From assembly GCA_964501365.1 (NCBI GenBank), contig CAZCST010000009.1:1-64000 (forward strand): 64,000 nt of DNA, in the 5' to 3' direction. Below are positions 8,616 to 16,403 of the stretch, in pieces. The DNA is from CAZAMB01 sp964501365 (GTDB lineage: Bacteria > Planctomycetota > Phycisphaerae > UBA1845). The notes beneath the pieces were generated by a model, which saw only the letters and a program-made list of their open reading frames with translations, was not told the origin of the DNA and made no database searches. Within the stretch, counting starts at the first letter, position 1. Every line of letters starts with the position of its first letter. A program made the translations under genes and the position numbers.

Positions 8616-10139
8616 CTACTCCCCGAACCGAATCCCCTGCGCCAGCGGCAGGTCGGTCGAGTAGTTGATCGTGTTCGTCTGGCGGCGCATGTACGCCTTC
8701 CAACTGTCGCTGCCGCTTTCGCGACCTCCGCCGGTCTCCTTCTCGCCGCCGAATGCGCCGCCGATCTCCGCGCCGCTTGTGCCGATGTTGACGTTGGCGA
8801 TGCCGCAATCGCTGCCCGCACCAGAAAGAAACGCTTCCGTCTCCAGAATGTTCCGCGAAAAAATCGCCGAGCTAAGTCCCTGCGGTACGCCATTGTGCAG
8901 GGCGATGGCCTCGTCAAAGGTCCTGTAGCCGATGATGTAGAGAATCGGGGCGAAGGTCTCCTCCTGCACGATCTTCATTTCGTTGCGGGCCGAGGCGATG
9001 CACGGCGTGACGTAGCACCCTCCGGGGTAACGCTCGCCCTCAAGCTTCTGCCCGCCGTACAGAATTTCGCCGCCCTCCTCCTTCACGCGCCGGACCGCAG
9101 CCAGCATTGTGTCCACGGCCTTGGTGTCGATAAGCGGGCCCATCAGCGTGCCGGGGTCGAGCGGATTGCCGATGGGAACCTGCTTGTACGCTGCGATGAG
9201 TTGCTCAATGAGCGTCTTCCGCAGCGATTCGTGAACGAGGACGCGCCGCGTCGAGGTGCATCGCTGACCGGCCGTTCCAACAGAGCCAAACACGATGCCG
9301 CGCACGGCCAGTTTCATATCGGCTTCGGGCGTTACGATGATGGCGTTATTGCCTCCGAGCTCCAGAATGGTCCGGCCAAGCCGCCTGCCGACGACTTCGC
9401 CGACGCGATATCCCATCTTGCAACTTCCCGTGGCCGAGACCAGCGGAATGCGGTGGTCGTGCAGCAGGCGATCGCCAATCGTGCTGCCCTTGCCGATGAC
9501 CAGACTGAAAATCGCGGGGTCAACGCCGGTATCGCGGCAGACGCGCTCGGCGATCTTCGTGCAGGCCACCGCACAAAGCGGAGTCTGCGATGACGGCTTC
9601 CAGATGCTGGAGTCGCCGCACACCGCCGCCAGGGCCGTGTTCCACGACCAGACGGCCACCGGGAAGTTGAACGCGGAAATCACGCCGACGATGCCCAGCG
9701 GATGCCACTGCTCGAACATGCGGTGGCCGGGGCGCTCCGATTGCATGGTCATACCGTAAAGCTGGCGCGAGAGGCCCACTGCGAAGTCGCAGATGTCGAT
9801 CATCTCCTGCACTTCGCCTTCGCCCTCGGCCTGAATCTTGCCCATCTCGAGCGTGACCAGCGTGCCCAGATCGCGTTTGACCTCGCGGAGGGCGTTGCCG
9901 AGCCGGCGAACAGTTTCGCCGCGAACGGGCGCGGGGACGCTGCGCCACTTCAGGAACGCCTTCTGGGCCTTGTCGGCCACACGCTCGTATTCGCTTTCCG
10001 TAAGCTGCGTGACCGAGCCGATTGCTTTGCCGTCGATGGGCGAATACGAAGTGAGCTTCTCTCCCGACCCGATCCACTCGCCGCAAAAGCCGCCGAGGTT
10101 CGAGGATTCAACGCCAAGCCGCCGCAAACAATCGTGCAT
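8616..10139 (-). CDS. ALDH7-type aldehyde dehydrogenase (aminoadipate-semialdehyde/P6C dehydrogenase-like)
   Basis: 507 residues, full length. NAD(P)-binding and catalytic signatures are intact: NFPVAVWSWN, IWKPS, ATGSCKMG, general base Glu260 in LELGG and nucleophile Cys294 in GTAGQRCTS. The C-terminal GTSGAEIGGAFGGEKETGGGR stretch and the SDSWKAYMRRQT ending are characteristic of the ALDH7 (antiquitin) branch. That branch oxidises alpha-aminoadipate semialdehyde in lysine breakdown or related aldehydes. The ATG at 10139 has AAGG upstream. No other lysine-catabolism gene is adjacent, so substrate assignment rests only on family resemblance. Confidence 0.93.
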   Translation of the reverse strand: MHDCLRRLGVESSNLGGFCGEWIGSGEKLTSYSPIDGKAIGSVTQLTESEYERVADKAQKAFLKWRSVPAPVRGETVRRLGNALREVKRDLGTLVTLEMGKIQAEGEGEVQEMIDICDFAVGLSRQLYGMTMQSERPGHRMFEQWHPLGIVGVISAFNFPVAVWSWNTALAAVCGDSSIWKPSSQTPLCAVACTKIAERVCRDTGVDPAIFSLVIGKGSTIGDRLLHDHRIPLVSATGSCKMGYRVGEVVGRRLGRTILELGGNNAIIVTPEADMKLAVRGIVFGSVGTAGQRCTSTRRVLVHESLRKTLIEQLIAAYKQVPIGNPLDPGTLMGPLIDTKAVDTMLAAVRRVKEEGGEILYGGQKLEGERYPGGCYVTPCIASARNEMKIVQEETFAPILYIIGYRTFDEAIALHNGVPQGLSSAIFSRNILETEAFLSGAGSDCGIANVNIGTSGAEIGGAFGGEKETGGGRESGSDSWKAYMRRQTNTINYSTDLPLAQGIRFGE

Positions 10140-10332
10140 GTTGCACCTTAAAAATAAGCAAAAGTCGGATCGTTCAACCGTCCAAACCGCTACAAATCAA
10201 GAGTGAAACTTACCGAGCTTGCGCGCATTTGTCGAATGGGTTCGTTGTTAACCGAGCCTGGGGACATAGACGGCTTTCGATTGAAATGTTCGGGGAGATA
10301 TTTTCGCCGCGGTCGAACTGTCACGCGAAGGC

Positions 10333-10635
10333 TTAGGTTGCGCTTTCAGTGCGGTCATCTCTCGATGAGCCAAACAAGTTACGATTCTTTTGAAAAACCC
10401 CCCAAAGGATCAGCGCATAGGGCACGAGCCGGCCGGAATATATGAAAAAGCGAAGTTCACTTTGATCTGAAAGGCTTGACAAAACTATTCGCATTGCAGC
10501 CAAGGCCCAAACAGCAACGGCGAAGGCCAGAAATAATGGATCGCGTGTCCGACGCCAAAACTTCAGAAAGAACAAACCCGCAACGGCGTAGCCCATGAAA
10601 ATCGCGCCTGACAGAAATTGAGAAGTCTCAGTCAT
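10333..10635 (-). CDS. Small membrane protein, DUF5985-like
   Basis: 100 residues with about three membrane helices: 7-24, 33-51 and a third near 66-82. A conserved F-L-K-F-W-R-R-T-R-D-P-L-F segment lies between helices 1 and 2. It resembles the DUF5985 family of small integral membrane proteins, which usually occurs as two consecutive paralogues behind a winged-helix gene, exactly as here. It sits 23 bases downstream of its paralogue and has a more AT-rich composition than the flanking ALDH gene. Function unknown. A membrane sensor or a partner for the neighbouring HTH protein are the obvious guesses. Confidence 0.75.
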   Translation of the reverse strand: MTETSQFLSGAIFMGYAVAGLFFLKFWRRTRDPLFLAFAVAVWALAAMRIVLSSLSDQSELRFFIYSGRLVPYALILWGVFQKNRNLFGSSRDDRTESAT

Positions 10636-10658
10636 CGATCGTCTCCGTTCTTTTCACT

Positions 10659-10928
10659 CTACTCGCTTTCCCAGACGAGCCCAAAAATCAAAAATGCCAA
10701 ACCAATCAGTGTTGCGCCATGTCGCCACAGACTCAAGTCAAGCTGCGGGAAAATGGTCAAATCAAAAATCAAGACAATGTTATCCACCGTCAATCCGGCG
10801 AAGAAAAAACCGCACCACATCAATAGCCGCACGCGCGTGCGAAAATAGCCTCTTGCAAGGAGAATCGTGCAAGCGGCGCAGGTCAGAGCGCCAAGTGCGT
10901 AGATGAACCCAGCCGTAAGAGCGTTCAT
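10659..10928 (-). CDS. Small membrane protein, DUF5985-like (paralogue)
   Basis: 89 residues with three predicted membrane helices (about 5-25, 34-55, 66-85). The arrangement is the same as in the downstream 100-residue protein, including an aromatic/Arg-rich loop after helix 1. Its ATG overlaps the stop of the winged-helix gene (ATGA at 10925-10928), which ties the three genes into one operon. The DUF5985 assignment is by resemblance and gene order. No catalytic residues are visible. Confidence 0.75.
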   Translation of the reverse strand: MNALTAGFIYALGALTCAACTILLARGYFRTRVRLLMWCGFFFAGLTVDNIVLIFDLTIFPQLDLSLWRHGATLIGLAFLIFGLVWESE

Positions 10929-11329
10929 GAGCGCGACTCCCTTTCATCCTGCCGCAAGCGGAATGCATCGGCGAGTGCCTGAATTTTGTCGGTGCGCGGC
11001 CCGTAAATAAGGTTAAGAACCGCTACAGAATAGCGTGAATAAGCTTCGGCCAATTCCCTAACGGCTTCATCGCGGTCCGGGTGCTCCGAAACATAGCCGA
11101 ACGCAACTTCCGGTGTTGTTTGACCAACCACCAAACCCCGGCGCGCCAACTCAATGAGTTGGTTGTTGAGCGCTGCCGGCTCAATGGCGAGAGGTCGTTC
11201 CAACTCTTTGAGAGATAGAAACCGCGGACGCGCCGCATATAGGAATAGCAAGATCTCCAATTGCAGCACCGAAGGGATATGGTCCCGGATCAGTTTTTGA
11301 GCCCGATCGCTGATGGGATTTTTGGGCAT
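10925..11329 (-). CDS. Winged-helix DNA-binding-like protein
   Basis: 134 residues. The ATG at 11329 has a GAGGTGG ribosome-binding site seven bases upstream; an upstream in-frame start at 11383 lacks one. Residues about 15-80 form a winged-helix pattern (VLQLEILLFLYAARPRFLSLKEL then a recognition-like helix and LARRGLV), followed by a helical tail. It heads an operon with two DUF5985 membrane proteins. This suggests either a regulator of the pair or a cytoplasmic element of a small membrane complex. The operon is AT-richer than its surroundings. Confidence 0.75.
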   Translation of the reverse strand: MPKNPISDRAQKLIRDHIPSVLQLEILLFLYAARPRFLSLKELERPLAIEPAALNNQLIELARRGLVVGQTTPEVAFGYVSEHPDRDEAVRELAEAYSRYSVAVLNLIYGPRTDKIQALADAFRLRQDERESRS

Positions 11330-11494
11330 ATTCAACCACCTCGCGCCGGTGTCGAATTTGAACAAGCAAGCATGTCGGGTCAATAATGGGGTACCAGATC
11401 AACATGGTCAACGCGAATTTGGTTGAATTTCGGAATTTGTCTTGAGAGCTGTCAGGAAAAGGAGAAATCACGAGAACCAAATGAAACCGCCTTC

Positions 11495-11758
11495 ATGCGG
11501 GACCATCGCCCTCAGCACCAAGCCACTTACAATTACGTCGTGCCTGATTCAAAGCCAACCTTTCTGTTCATCGACACTGCCGGTAGGCCTCGCGTCATCC
11601 GCGTCATTAAGAACTACATCGACGAAAGCGGTGATTATCATACTGCGCTGGTTGACGCGGTAGATGCAAACACAGGCGAAGTAATGGAACGAATTTCTGT
11701 CAAAGACCTCAATCCATTTCTCAAACCCACAACCGGGGAAATCTGCATGTTGCGTTAG
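11495..11758 (+). CDS. Small protein of unknown function
   Basis: 87 residues from the ATG at 11495. A longer form from a TTG at 11423 is possible, and the AGGAG at 11459-11463 does not line up with any in-frame start. The protein is soluble and beta-rich (FLFIDTAGRPRVIRVIKNYIDESGDYHTALVDAV). Its end, ERISVKDLNPF, is not coiled or hydrophobic. No family is recognised. It lies divergently from the winged-helix/DUF5985 operon in the same AT-rich stretch. Codon choice and continuous length make it plausible, but nothing else supports it. Confidence 0.45.
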   Translation: MRDHRPQHQATYNYVVPDSKPTFLFIDTAGRPRVIRVIKNYIDESGDYHTALVDAVDANTGEVMERISVKDLNPFLKPTTGEICMLR

Positions 11759-11992
11759 GCAATTGCTTGCGAACAATTTTTTACCAGGCTTTGTAGGGTG
11801 CGCCTTGATGCACCATTCCTCATATCGCAGCCTTGCTCACTACTGTTCGTTAAATTGGCGCGCTCACAATTTCGTCGGAACCCTGATTTTTTCGCTTGCC
11901 CTGCGTTCAAACTTGTAACATCTCTCTGCGAAAACTGCTTTGCTTCATGCGGTTTTCTTGCCCGCACGTTCTTTGTGTTGTACACTTCCCAT

Positions 11993-12403
11993 ATGCCACG
12001 CTGGCTGAAGTCACTGGCCGTCTGGACGATTGTCCTCTCGCAAAGCGGATTTTGCTGCTGTGCCGCGATGGGGGAGGTTCAGCGCCATCGAACCCCTGAA
12101 AACAAGTCGAAAAGCTGCTGCTGCCGGACTCCGCAGCAAAATGGGGAAGGTTCGGGCGCACCGGCATCGCCGAATCGCGACCGCGGTCGCACCTGCTGCG
12201 AATGTCGCCAGCCAAGAACCATTGCAACCCGCGTCTCCAATGATCCGCTTCGAGAGTTGCACGCTCAGCCTGCGCTTACCGACCACTCGATCGACGGACT
12301 GCTGGCTCAGTGGGCTCCTTTCGACAATCCCAACCCGCAGCGGCAAATCCAACCCCTTTGCCCGGGCGAACGCCTGGCCATGTTGAGCGTCTGGCTGAAA
12401 TGA
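11993..12403 (+). CDS. Exported Cys-rich protein of unknown function
   Basis: 136 residues from the ATG at 11993. It begins with a signal peptide-like segment (MPRWLKSLAVWTIVLSQSG). Three cysteine clusters follow: GFCCCA near 19-24, KSCCCR near 45 and RTCCECR near 70. The C-terminal half lacks Cys and ends in a hydrophobic/aromatic segment. It lies 188 bases upstream of the metallothionein-like gene and on the same strand. A shared role in metal binding or thiol chemistry at the cell surface is therefore plausible. No family was recognised. Confidence 0.55.
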   Translation: MPRWLKSLAVWTIVLSQSGFCCCAAMGEVQRHRTPENKSKSCCCRTPQQNGEGSGAPASPNRDRGRTCCECRQPRTIATRVSNDPLRELHAQPALTDHSIDGLLAQWAPFDNPNPQRQIQPLCPGERLAMLSVWLK

Positions 12404-12590
12404 TTCCTTGCGCGGCGCCGCCCTGCGTTGCTTCCGGCGGCTCACTACTGGTCTTCATTTAAGTTCCCTGCCGGATCATCGCGCGGATGCACTACGCACT
12501 GCGCTGACCGGAAGAAATCCGGCCTGCGCCGACCTGAAGTCGTCGCGGACGGAAGATGAATACAACCCTTGATTTCAAAAGGAGATATCC

Positions 12591-13010
12591 ATGATTTCTG
12601 TAATGATGCTGATTTCGACCTGTTTGAATACCCATCAGGTCCCGGCGAGCCTGGCGAACCTGTTGGCTGCATGTACGGTCCCGATCCCAACGGCGGCTGT
12701 CGTACTCGCAGCGAGCGGCGAAGCGAATCCTTGCTCCAGTTGTCGATGCGGCGTCGCCGGATCCGGAAATTGCAAGTGCGCAAACTGCTCGGGCGCCAAC
12801 TGCAAGTGCGGCTGTGCCGGTGCGAAGGCTGAGGCGCAGATGGCGGACTGCAAGTGCGCAAACTGCTCCGGAGCCAACTGCACCTGCGGATGTGCTGGCA
12901 AAATGTCGGACAACCGACAGGCCAGTGCCGGTGGCGGTTGCCCATGCGGAAACGCATGCGCTTGCGGCGCGGATTGCCGGTGCTCAGGCCGACACGTCGC
13001 GGTTCAGTAA
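12591..13010 (+). CDS. Exported metallothionein-like Cys-rich protein
   Basis: 139 residues. AAGGAG lies seven bases before the ATG, one of the best ribosome-binding sites in the window. A hydrophobic N-terminus (1-41) ending in Ala-Ser is likely a signal or anchor. The remainder has 21 cysteines, mostly in C-x-C pairs. Two nearly identical 15-residue units (DCKCANCSGANCTCGC type) are separated by a ten-residue spacer, and a divergent C-P-C-G-N-A-C-A-C module follows. This density and spacing matches metal-thiolate proteins. Aromatic residues are absent from the Cys region. It probably chelates Cu, Zn or Cd outside the cytoplasm. The family name is inferred from pattern only. A terminator follows at 13050. 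Confidence 0.75.
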   Translation: MISVMMLISTCLNTHQVPASLANLLAACTVPIPTAAVVLAASGEANPCSSCRCGVAGSGNCKCANCSGANCKCGCAGAKAEAQMADCKCANCSGANCTCGCAGKMSDNRQASAGGGCPCGNACACGADCRCSGRHVAVQ

Positions 13011-13049
13011 CCGCATCTGAGGCTCGCGAGAGCCGATGACAGTCTTTGG

Positions 13050-13084
13050 GGGCCGGGAGCAACAGTTGTTTCCGGCCCTTTTTT
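13050..13084 (+). terminator. Intrinsic terminator after the metallothionein-like gene
   Basis: A seven-base perfect stem GGGCCGG/CCGGCCC (13050-13056 with 13072-13078) is followed directly by six T residues (13079-13084), 40 bases after the stop codon. Confidence 0.85.
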
Positions 13085-13098
13085 CCTACTCGCGCATT

Positions 13099-13584
13099 TT
13101 AAGGCTGACTTTTCGACGGATGGAAGTGATCGCCGCATTCAGGGCAGCGGCCGGAGCGGTTTCCGGTCAGGTCGTAGCCGCAGAACAGGCATCGCCCGCC
13201 CCTTCTTCGCCACCAGCGGAGCGCCGGCCCGCGAGCGATGGGCATCGCCCCCAGGCCGACCAGCGTCACCGACACCAGCCAGAAGGGAAACACCACCCAG
13301 GTGAAACGAAACGGCCCCTGCTGGGTCGAGGAGAGAAAGAACGAGGCCTGAGTCGGGGCGGCATTGTAGCGCAGTGGGGCCTCGAACTCTGTCTTGGAGG
13401 CAGTCTTCGTCGGCATGCTCAGGAGGTGAAGCCCGCAGACGCCGTTCTTCAGGTAGACATCAAGCGACTTATAGAGAGTGAAGTCAAAACGATAATGAAC
13501 TGGACGCGTGTGGCTGCGATACCAGAAGGTGACATTGAGCGGGAGAAGAATCAGTGCGACCAGAGCGATGAGCTTGGAGACCAA
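13099..13584 (-). CDS. Membrane protein with C-terminal YDLTG zinc ribbon
   Basis: 161 residues. It has an N-terminal membrane helix (4-22), a loop domain of about 70 residues and a second hydrophobic segment (about 94-115). The C-terminal zinc ribbon is C-L-F-C-G-Y-D-L-T-G-N-R-x-G-R-C-P-E-C-G. The same ribbon signature occurs in the unrelated small protein at 42430-42768. It is a recurrent planctomycete module of unknown role. The gene is convergent with the metallothionein-like gene and stands alone. It may bind zinc, but no enzyme motif is visible. Confidence 0.75.
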   Translation of the reverse strand: MVSKLIALVALILLPLNVTFWYRSHTRPVHYRFDFTLYKSLDVYLKNGVCGLHLLSMPTKTASKTEFEAPLRYNAAPTQASFFLSSTQQGPFRFTWVVFPFWLVSVTLVGLGAMPIARGPALRWWRRRGGRCLFCGYDLTGNRSGRCPECGDHFHPSKSQP

Positions 13585-13685
13585 CGCGCTACCCCTCCCT
13601 TATTCCGTACGACGTTCGAAGAATCGTAACGCAAACGCGCGGTCAAGAACAAGGCGCGGGAATCAGGGCTACTGGCAAAATTTGA

Positions 13686-13742
13686 GTGCCACGGGCGGCT
13701 CGCCCGCCCGTGCCAACACTGGCAGCAAGCTGCCAGTGGCAC
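13686..13742. repeat. Composite palindromic intergenic repeat
   Basis: Outer arms GTGCCAC (13686-13692) and GTGGCAC (13736-13742) enclose two perfect hairpins: ACGGGCGG/CCGCCCGT around CTCG, and CACTGGCAG/CTGCCAGTG around CAAG. The whole 57-base unit folds as a three-way junction on either strand. The second hairpin resembles CGGCAG-GAAG-CTGCCG at 54463-54478. Confidence 0.75.
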
Positions 13743-13770
13743 CCCTCGCGCAAAGTTGACCAGAACAGAA

Positions 13771-14625
13771 TCAGGAGGGCAGCAGGCTGACTTCCGAGGC
13801 AGAGGCGGCCGGCGGCGGGACCAGCTCCATCGTATCCCGAGGAATCCAGCCGCCAGAGCCATCCGAAAGCTCAATACGCCGCCATTCACCACGTTCCTCA
13901 CGGACTCTGACCTCTACCCCCGCCTGAAGCGGCTGCTCAAATTGCTTCTGATACGTGCTGCCCGGCCCCTTGTAGACGGCCACATCGTTGGCGACAACCA
14001 CCGCGTCGGGAGTGGTGCGATCCTGCCATCGCTGCACGGCCAGCGAACCGCCAGCCGCAACGCTCACCAACGCCGCTACGACTGCGGCAGCCAGCAGTCC
14101 GGTACGGGGGACAAACGCCCGGACTGCCAGCAACGCCCAGAAGAGAAAGTAGGCCGCCAGCGCCGCGGCAAATCGGCCCCACGGCGAAGTCTGGTAATGC
14201 CAGAAAAACAGCGTCCGGTAGACCGCGCTGCTGCGGGCCGGCGGAATGTTTAACAGCGAACGGGCACGGGCTACTCCGAGATTTTCCGTCAGAAGTGCGT
14301 CGCCGGGGATCAGCCGCTGAGCGCGCCGATAGTGAAGGATCGCCCGGCCCACATCGCTCAGTTGCAGGTACGTGTTGGCGAGGTTGTATTCGAGATAGCC
14401 ATTGCTGATACCGGCGGCCACGAGGCTCTCCATGCGCTGCGCCGCCGAGCCGAGCAGTTGCCGGGCCTTGTCCGGGTTGGACGTGCGGCTCTCCTGCGCC
14501 TGGTCGAATTCTTCGATGGCGCGATGGAATTCGGGGGCCAGCGCGTCCGCAGGCGAGGCCTGTGCCGATGGAATTCCGAGAAATGACACGAAAGAGAGCA
14601 GCAGACAAAGAATGTTTGATTTCAT
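13771..14625 (-). CDS. batE: BatE-like TPR and SH3 protein
   Basis: 284 residues. Signal peptide at 1-23. TPR-like helices at about 35-120, including NLANTYLQLSDVGRAILHYRRAQRLIPGD. Two membrane helices lie at about 140-190. A bacterial SH3 domain at the C-terminus (about 205-270) contains VYKGPGSTY and GWI. This is the domain plan of BatE, the last member of Bat (aerotolerance-type) operons. It overlaps batD by four bases (ATGA). It probably joins the vWA proteins at the periplasmic face of the membrane. The molecular activity of Bat complexes is not established. Confidence 0.85.
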   Translation of the reverse strand: MKSNILCLLLSFVSFLGIPSAQASPADALAPEFHRAIEEFDQAQESRTSNPDKARQLLGSAAQRMESLVAAGISNGYLEYNLANTYLQLSDVGRAILHYRRAQRLIPGDALLTENLGVARARSLLNIPPARSSAVYRTLFFWHYQTSPWGRFAAALAAYFLFWALLAVRAFVPRTGLLAAAVVAALVSVAAGGSLAVQRWQDRTTPDAVVVANDVAVYKGPGSTYQKQFEQPLQAGVEVRVREERGEWRRIELSDGSGGWIPRDTMELVPPPAASASEVSLLPS

Positions 14626-16403
14626 GTGGCCGCTCTCTCGATCTGCCCGATCAACCGCGTCGCCTCGCGGGCCGCTTTGGATGGATTCGCTGTCGCTGCC
14701 GATTGCCCGGCAAAGCGAGCCATGTCGCAGGAGGCCAGAAAGTCAGCGACGCTCTTCGCGAGCGGCTGGTTTCCGGTTCGACCCATGACGATCTGTTGGG
14801 CATCGCCGGGGGTCAGTTCGCCGGGCGGCAGGCCGAATCGATCGGAAATGTATCCGGTCAGAGCCTCGGCCAGCTCGTGCAGTTGTTCGGAAGGGCTGTT
14901 CTGCGCACCTGCCATTGCGATTCGGGACTTTGCCTTGCGACCAGCGGCGCGCCTGCGGGAGAAATTGACGTCGCCGCGCATTCGCGCCCCGCGCCAGGAA
15001 ATAAGCATGGCGGCAAAGCATATCGCAGGCGGCGCGACGGCCACGGCTCCCAGCACGACCGGCTGGGGCTTGAAATCGTGATCGACAAGCACCAACCCGG
15101 GGTCAACGATGTTCGGCGATATTCCGCCACTGGTTCTGGTAAGCCCCTTGCCGGGCGAGGCTTGCAACGACGCGGTATCGGAGAGCGTTTCGGGCGACGT
15201 GGAGGGGTCCACAATTATGGGAATCGGCGGACTGACACGCGTCACATATTTCTGCGTGGAAGGATCGAAGTAGGACCAGGAAAGCGATGGAATGGTCTGC
15301 TCGCCCTCGCGCCGCGGGAAAATTGCGCGGCGGAAAACCCTGGAACCACCCTCTTTTTCGCCCGGCGATTCGTCCGCCGTGAAATCGAACCGCGCGGAGA
15401 GTTCCGGGTATTGCTTCAAATCCGGCCCCGCAATTCCATCGATCGGATCGCCCTTGATGGTGATGGTCAAAGTGACTGGCTGGCCCTGCTCGACGCGAGT
15501 CGGCTTGGCGGCGACGCTAAATTCGTACTGGCCGATCGCACCGCCATAGTCGGGGGGGCGGTTGTCCGACGGCGGACCCTTCACTTCAATATCGATCGCG
15601 GCTGCGCGAGCCGTCTCGCGCCGACTCTGGGCGGGCTCCACTCCGCCAAAGAGTGAACGTCGCAACGAAACGGGGTAATTCACCTTGAAAAACACCGGGC
15701 CGATCTTCATCGTGCCGACCTGCTCGGCCCGAACGTCCTTGGATTGCTTGTAGACGAGATAGGTGTGCTTCACGCCGTTGGAGTCGGCGAGGGTGATTTC
15801 GCTGGAATTGAATCGCGTGCCGAAAACCGAAAGATCGGACCCGCTCGCATCCACGAGGTTGAGCATGTTTCCCATTTCGACAACCTGCCCGTCGCGCTCG
15901 AATTTACGAATCGCCAGCGTCAACGTGGCCTCCACGGTCTGTGTCACGAAAAGCGATACAGGTTGGGCAGCGATGCGGGCGAAAACGAGTTTGTCGCCGT
16001 CTTTTGCCGCATCGGCGGCGGGCTTGGTGACGGTAATGGGCAACGGATCGGTCTTGTAGGTGTCTCCACCGGCCTGCACGACAATCGGCTTGAGTGTGTA
16101 CGAGCCGGCCTTTGTCCCGGTCAGCCGCAACGAAAATGTGTAGGTGGTGGATTCGGACCGCCGCCCGCTGATCAAGCTGACCATCGAAGATCGGGCGGGA
16201 TTGGGATTGAGCAACCGAAGCTCAAGTCCGGCGGGCACTTCAAACTGCGGCGTCGCCGGGTCGCCGGTGTTGGTGCAAATGAGCGACATTTCAGCCGTGT
16301 CGCCTTCCTGTAGCGTGCGCGTCTCGATCTGCAATTCGATCTGCTGGGCGTACGAAGACGCGGCCAAAATTCCGGCAAAGATAATGGCGAGCAGCGGGCG
16401 CAT
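14622..16403 (-). CDS. batD: BatD-like membrane-anchored protein
   Basis: 593 residues from the ATG at 16403, whose A is shared with the preceding TAA. It begins with a signal peptide (1-20) ending in SSYAQ. A long extracytoplasmic beta-sandwich region follows (about 20-430), with IELQIETRTLQEGDTAEM and repeated strand-rich blocks typical of the BatD/oxygen-tolerance family. One membrane helix lies near 445-465. A helical cytoplasmic tail rich in Ala/Arg completes the protein. The position between batC and batE is canonical. It likely presents an Ig-like adhesion surface to the vWA subunits. Confidence 0.88.
   Translation of the reverse strand: MRPLLAIIFAGILAASSYAQQIELQIETRTLQEGDTAEMSLICTNTGDPATPQFEVPAGLELRLLNPNPARSSMVSLISGRRSESTTYTFSLRLTGTKAGSYTLKPIVVQAGGDTYKTDPLPITVTKPAADAAKDGDKLVFARIAAQPVSLFVTQTVEATLTLAIRKFERDGQVVEMGNMLNLVDASGSDLSVFGTRFNSSEITLADSNGVKHTYLVYKQSKDVRAEQVGTMKIGPVFFKVNYPVSLRRSLFGGVEPAQSRRETARAAAIDIEVKGPPSDNRPPDYGGAIGQYEFSVAAKPTRVEQGQPVTLTITIKGDPIDGIAGPDLKQYPELSARFDFTADESPGEKEGGSRVFRRAIFPRREGEQTIPSLSWSYFDPSTQKYVTRVSPPIPIIVDPSTSPETLSDTASLQASPGKGLTRTSGGISPNIVDPGLVLVDHDFKPQPVVLGAVAVAPPAICFAAMLISWRGARMRGDVNFSRRRAAGRKAKSRIAMAGAQNSPSEQLHELAEALTGYISDRFGLPPGELTPGDAQQIVMGRTGNQPLAKSVADFLASCDMARFAGQSAATANPSKAAREATRLIGQIERAAT

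Noticed and set aside
10203..10445. 80-codon + strand frame
   Set aside because: Overlaps the DUF5985-like gene on the opposite strand and shows no domain or start context.
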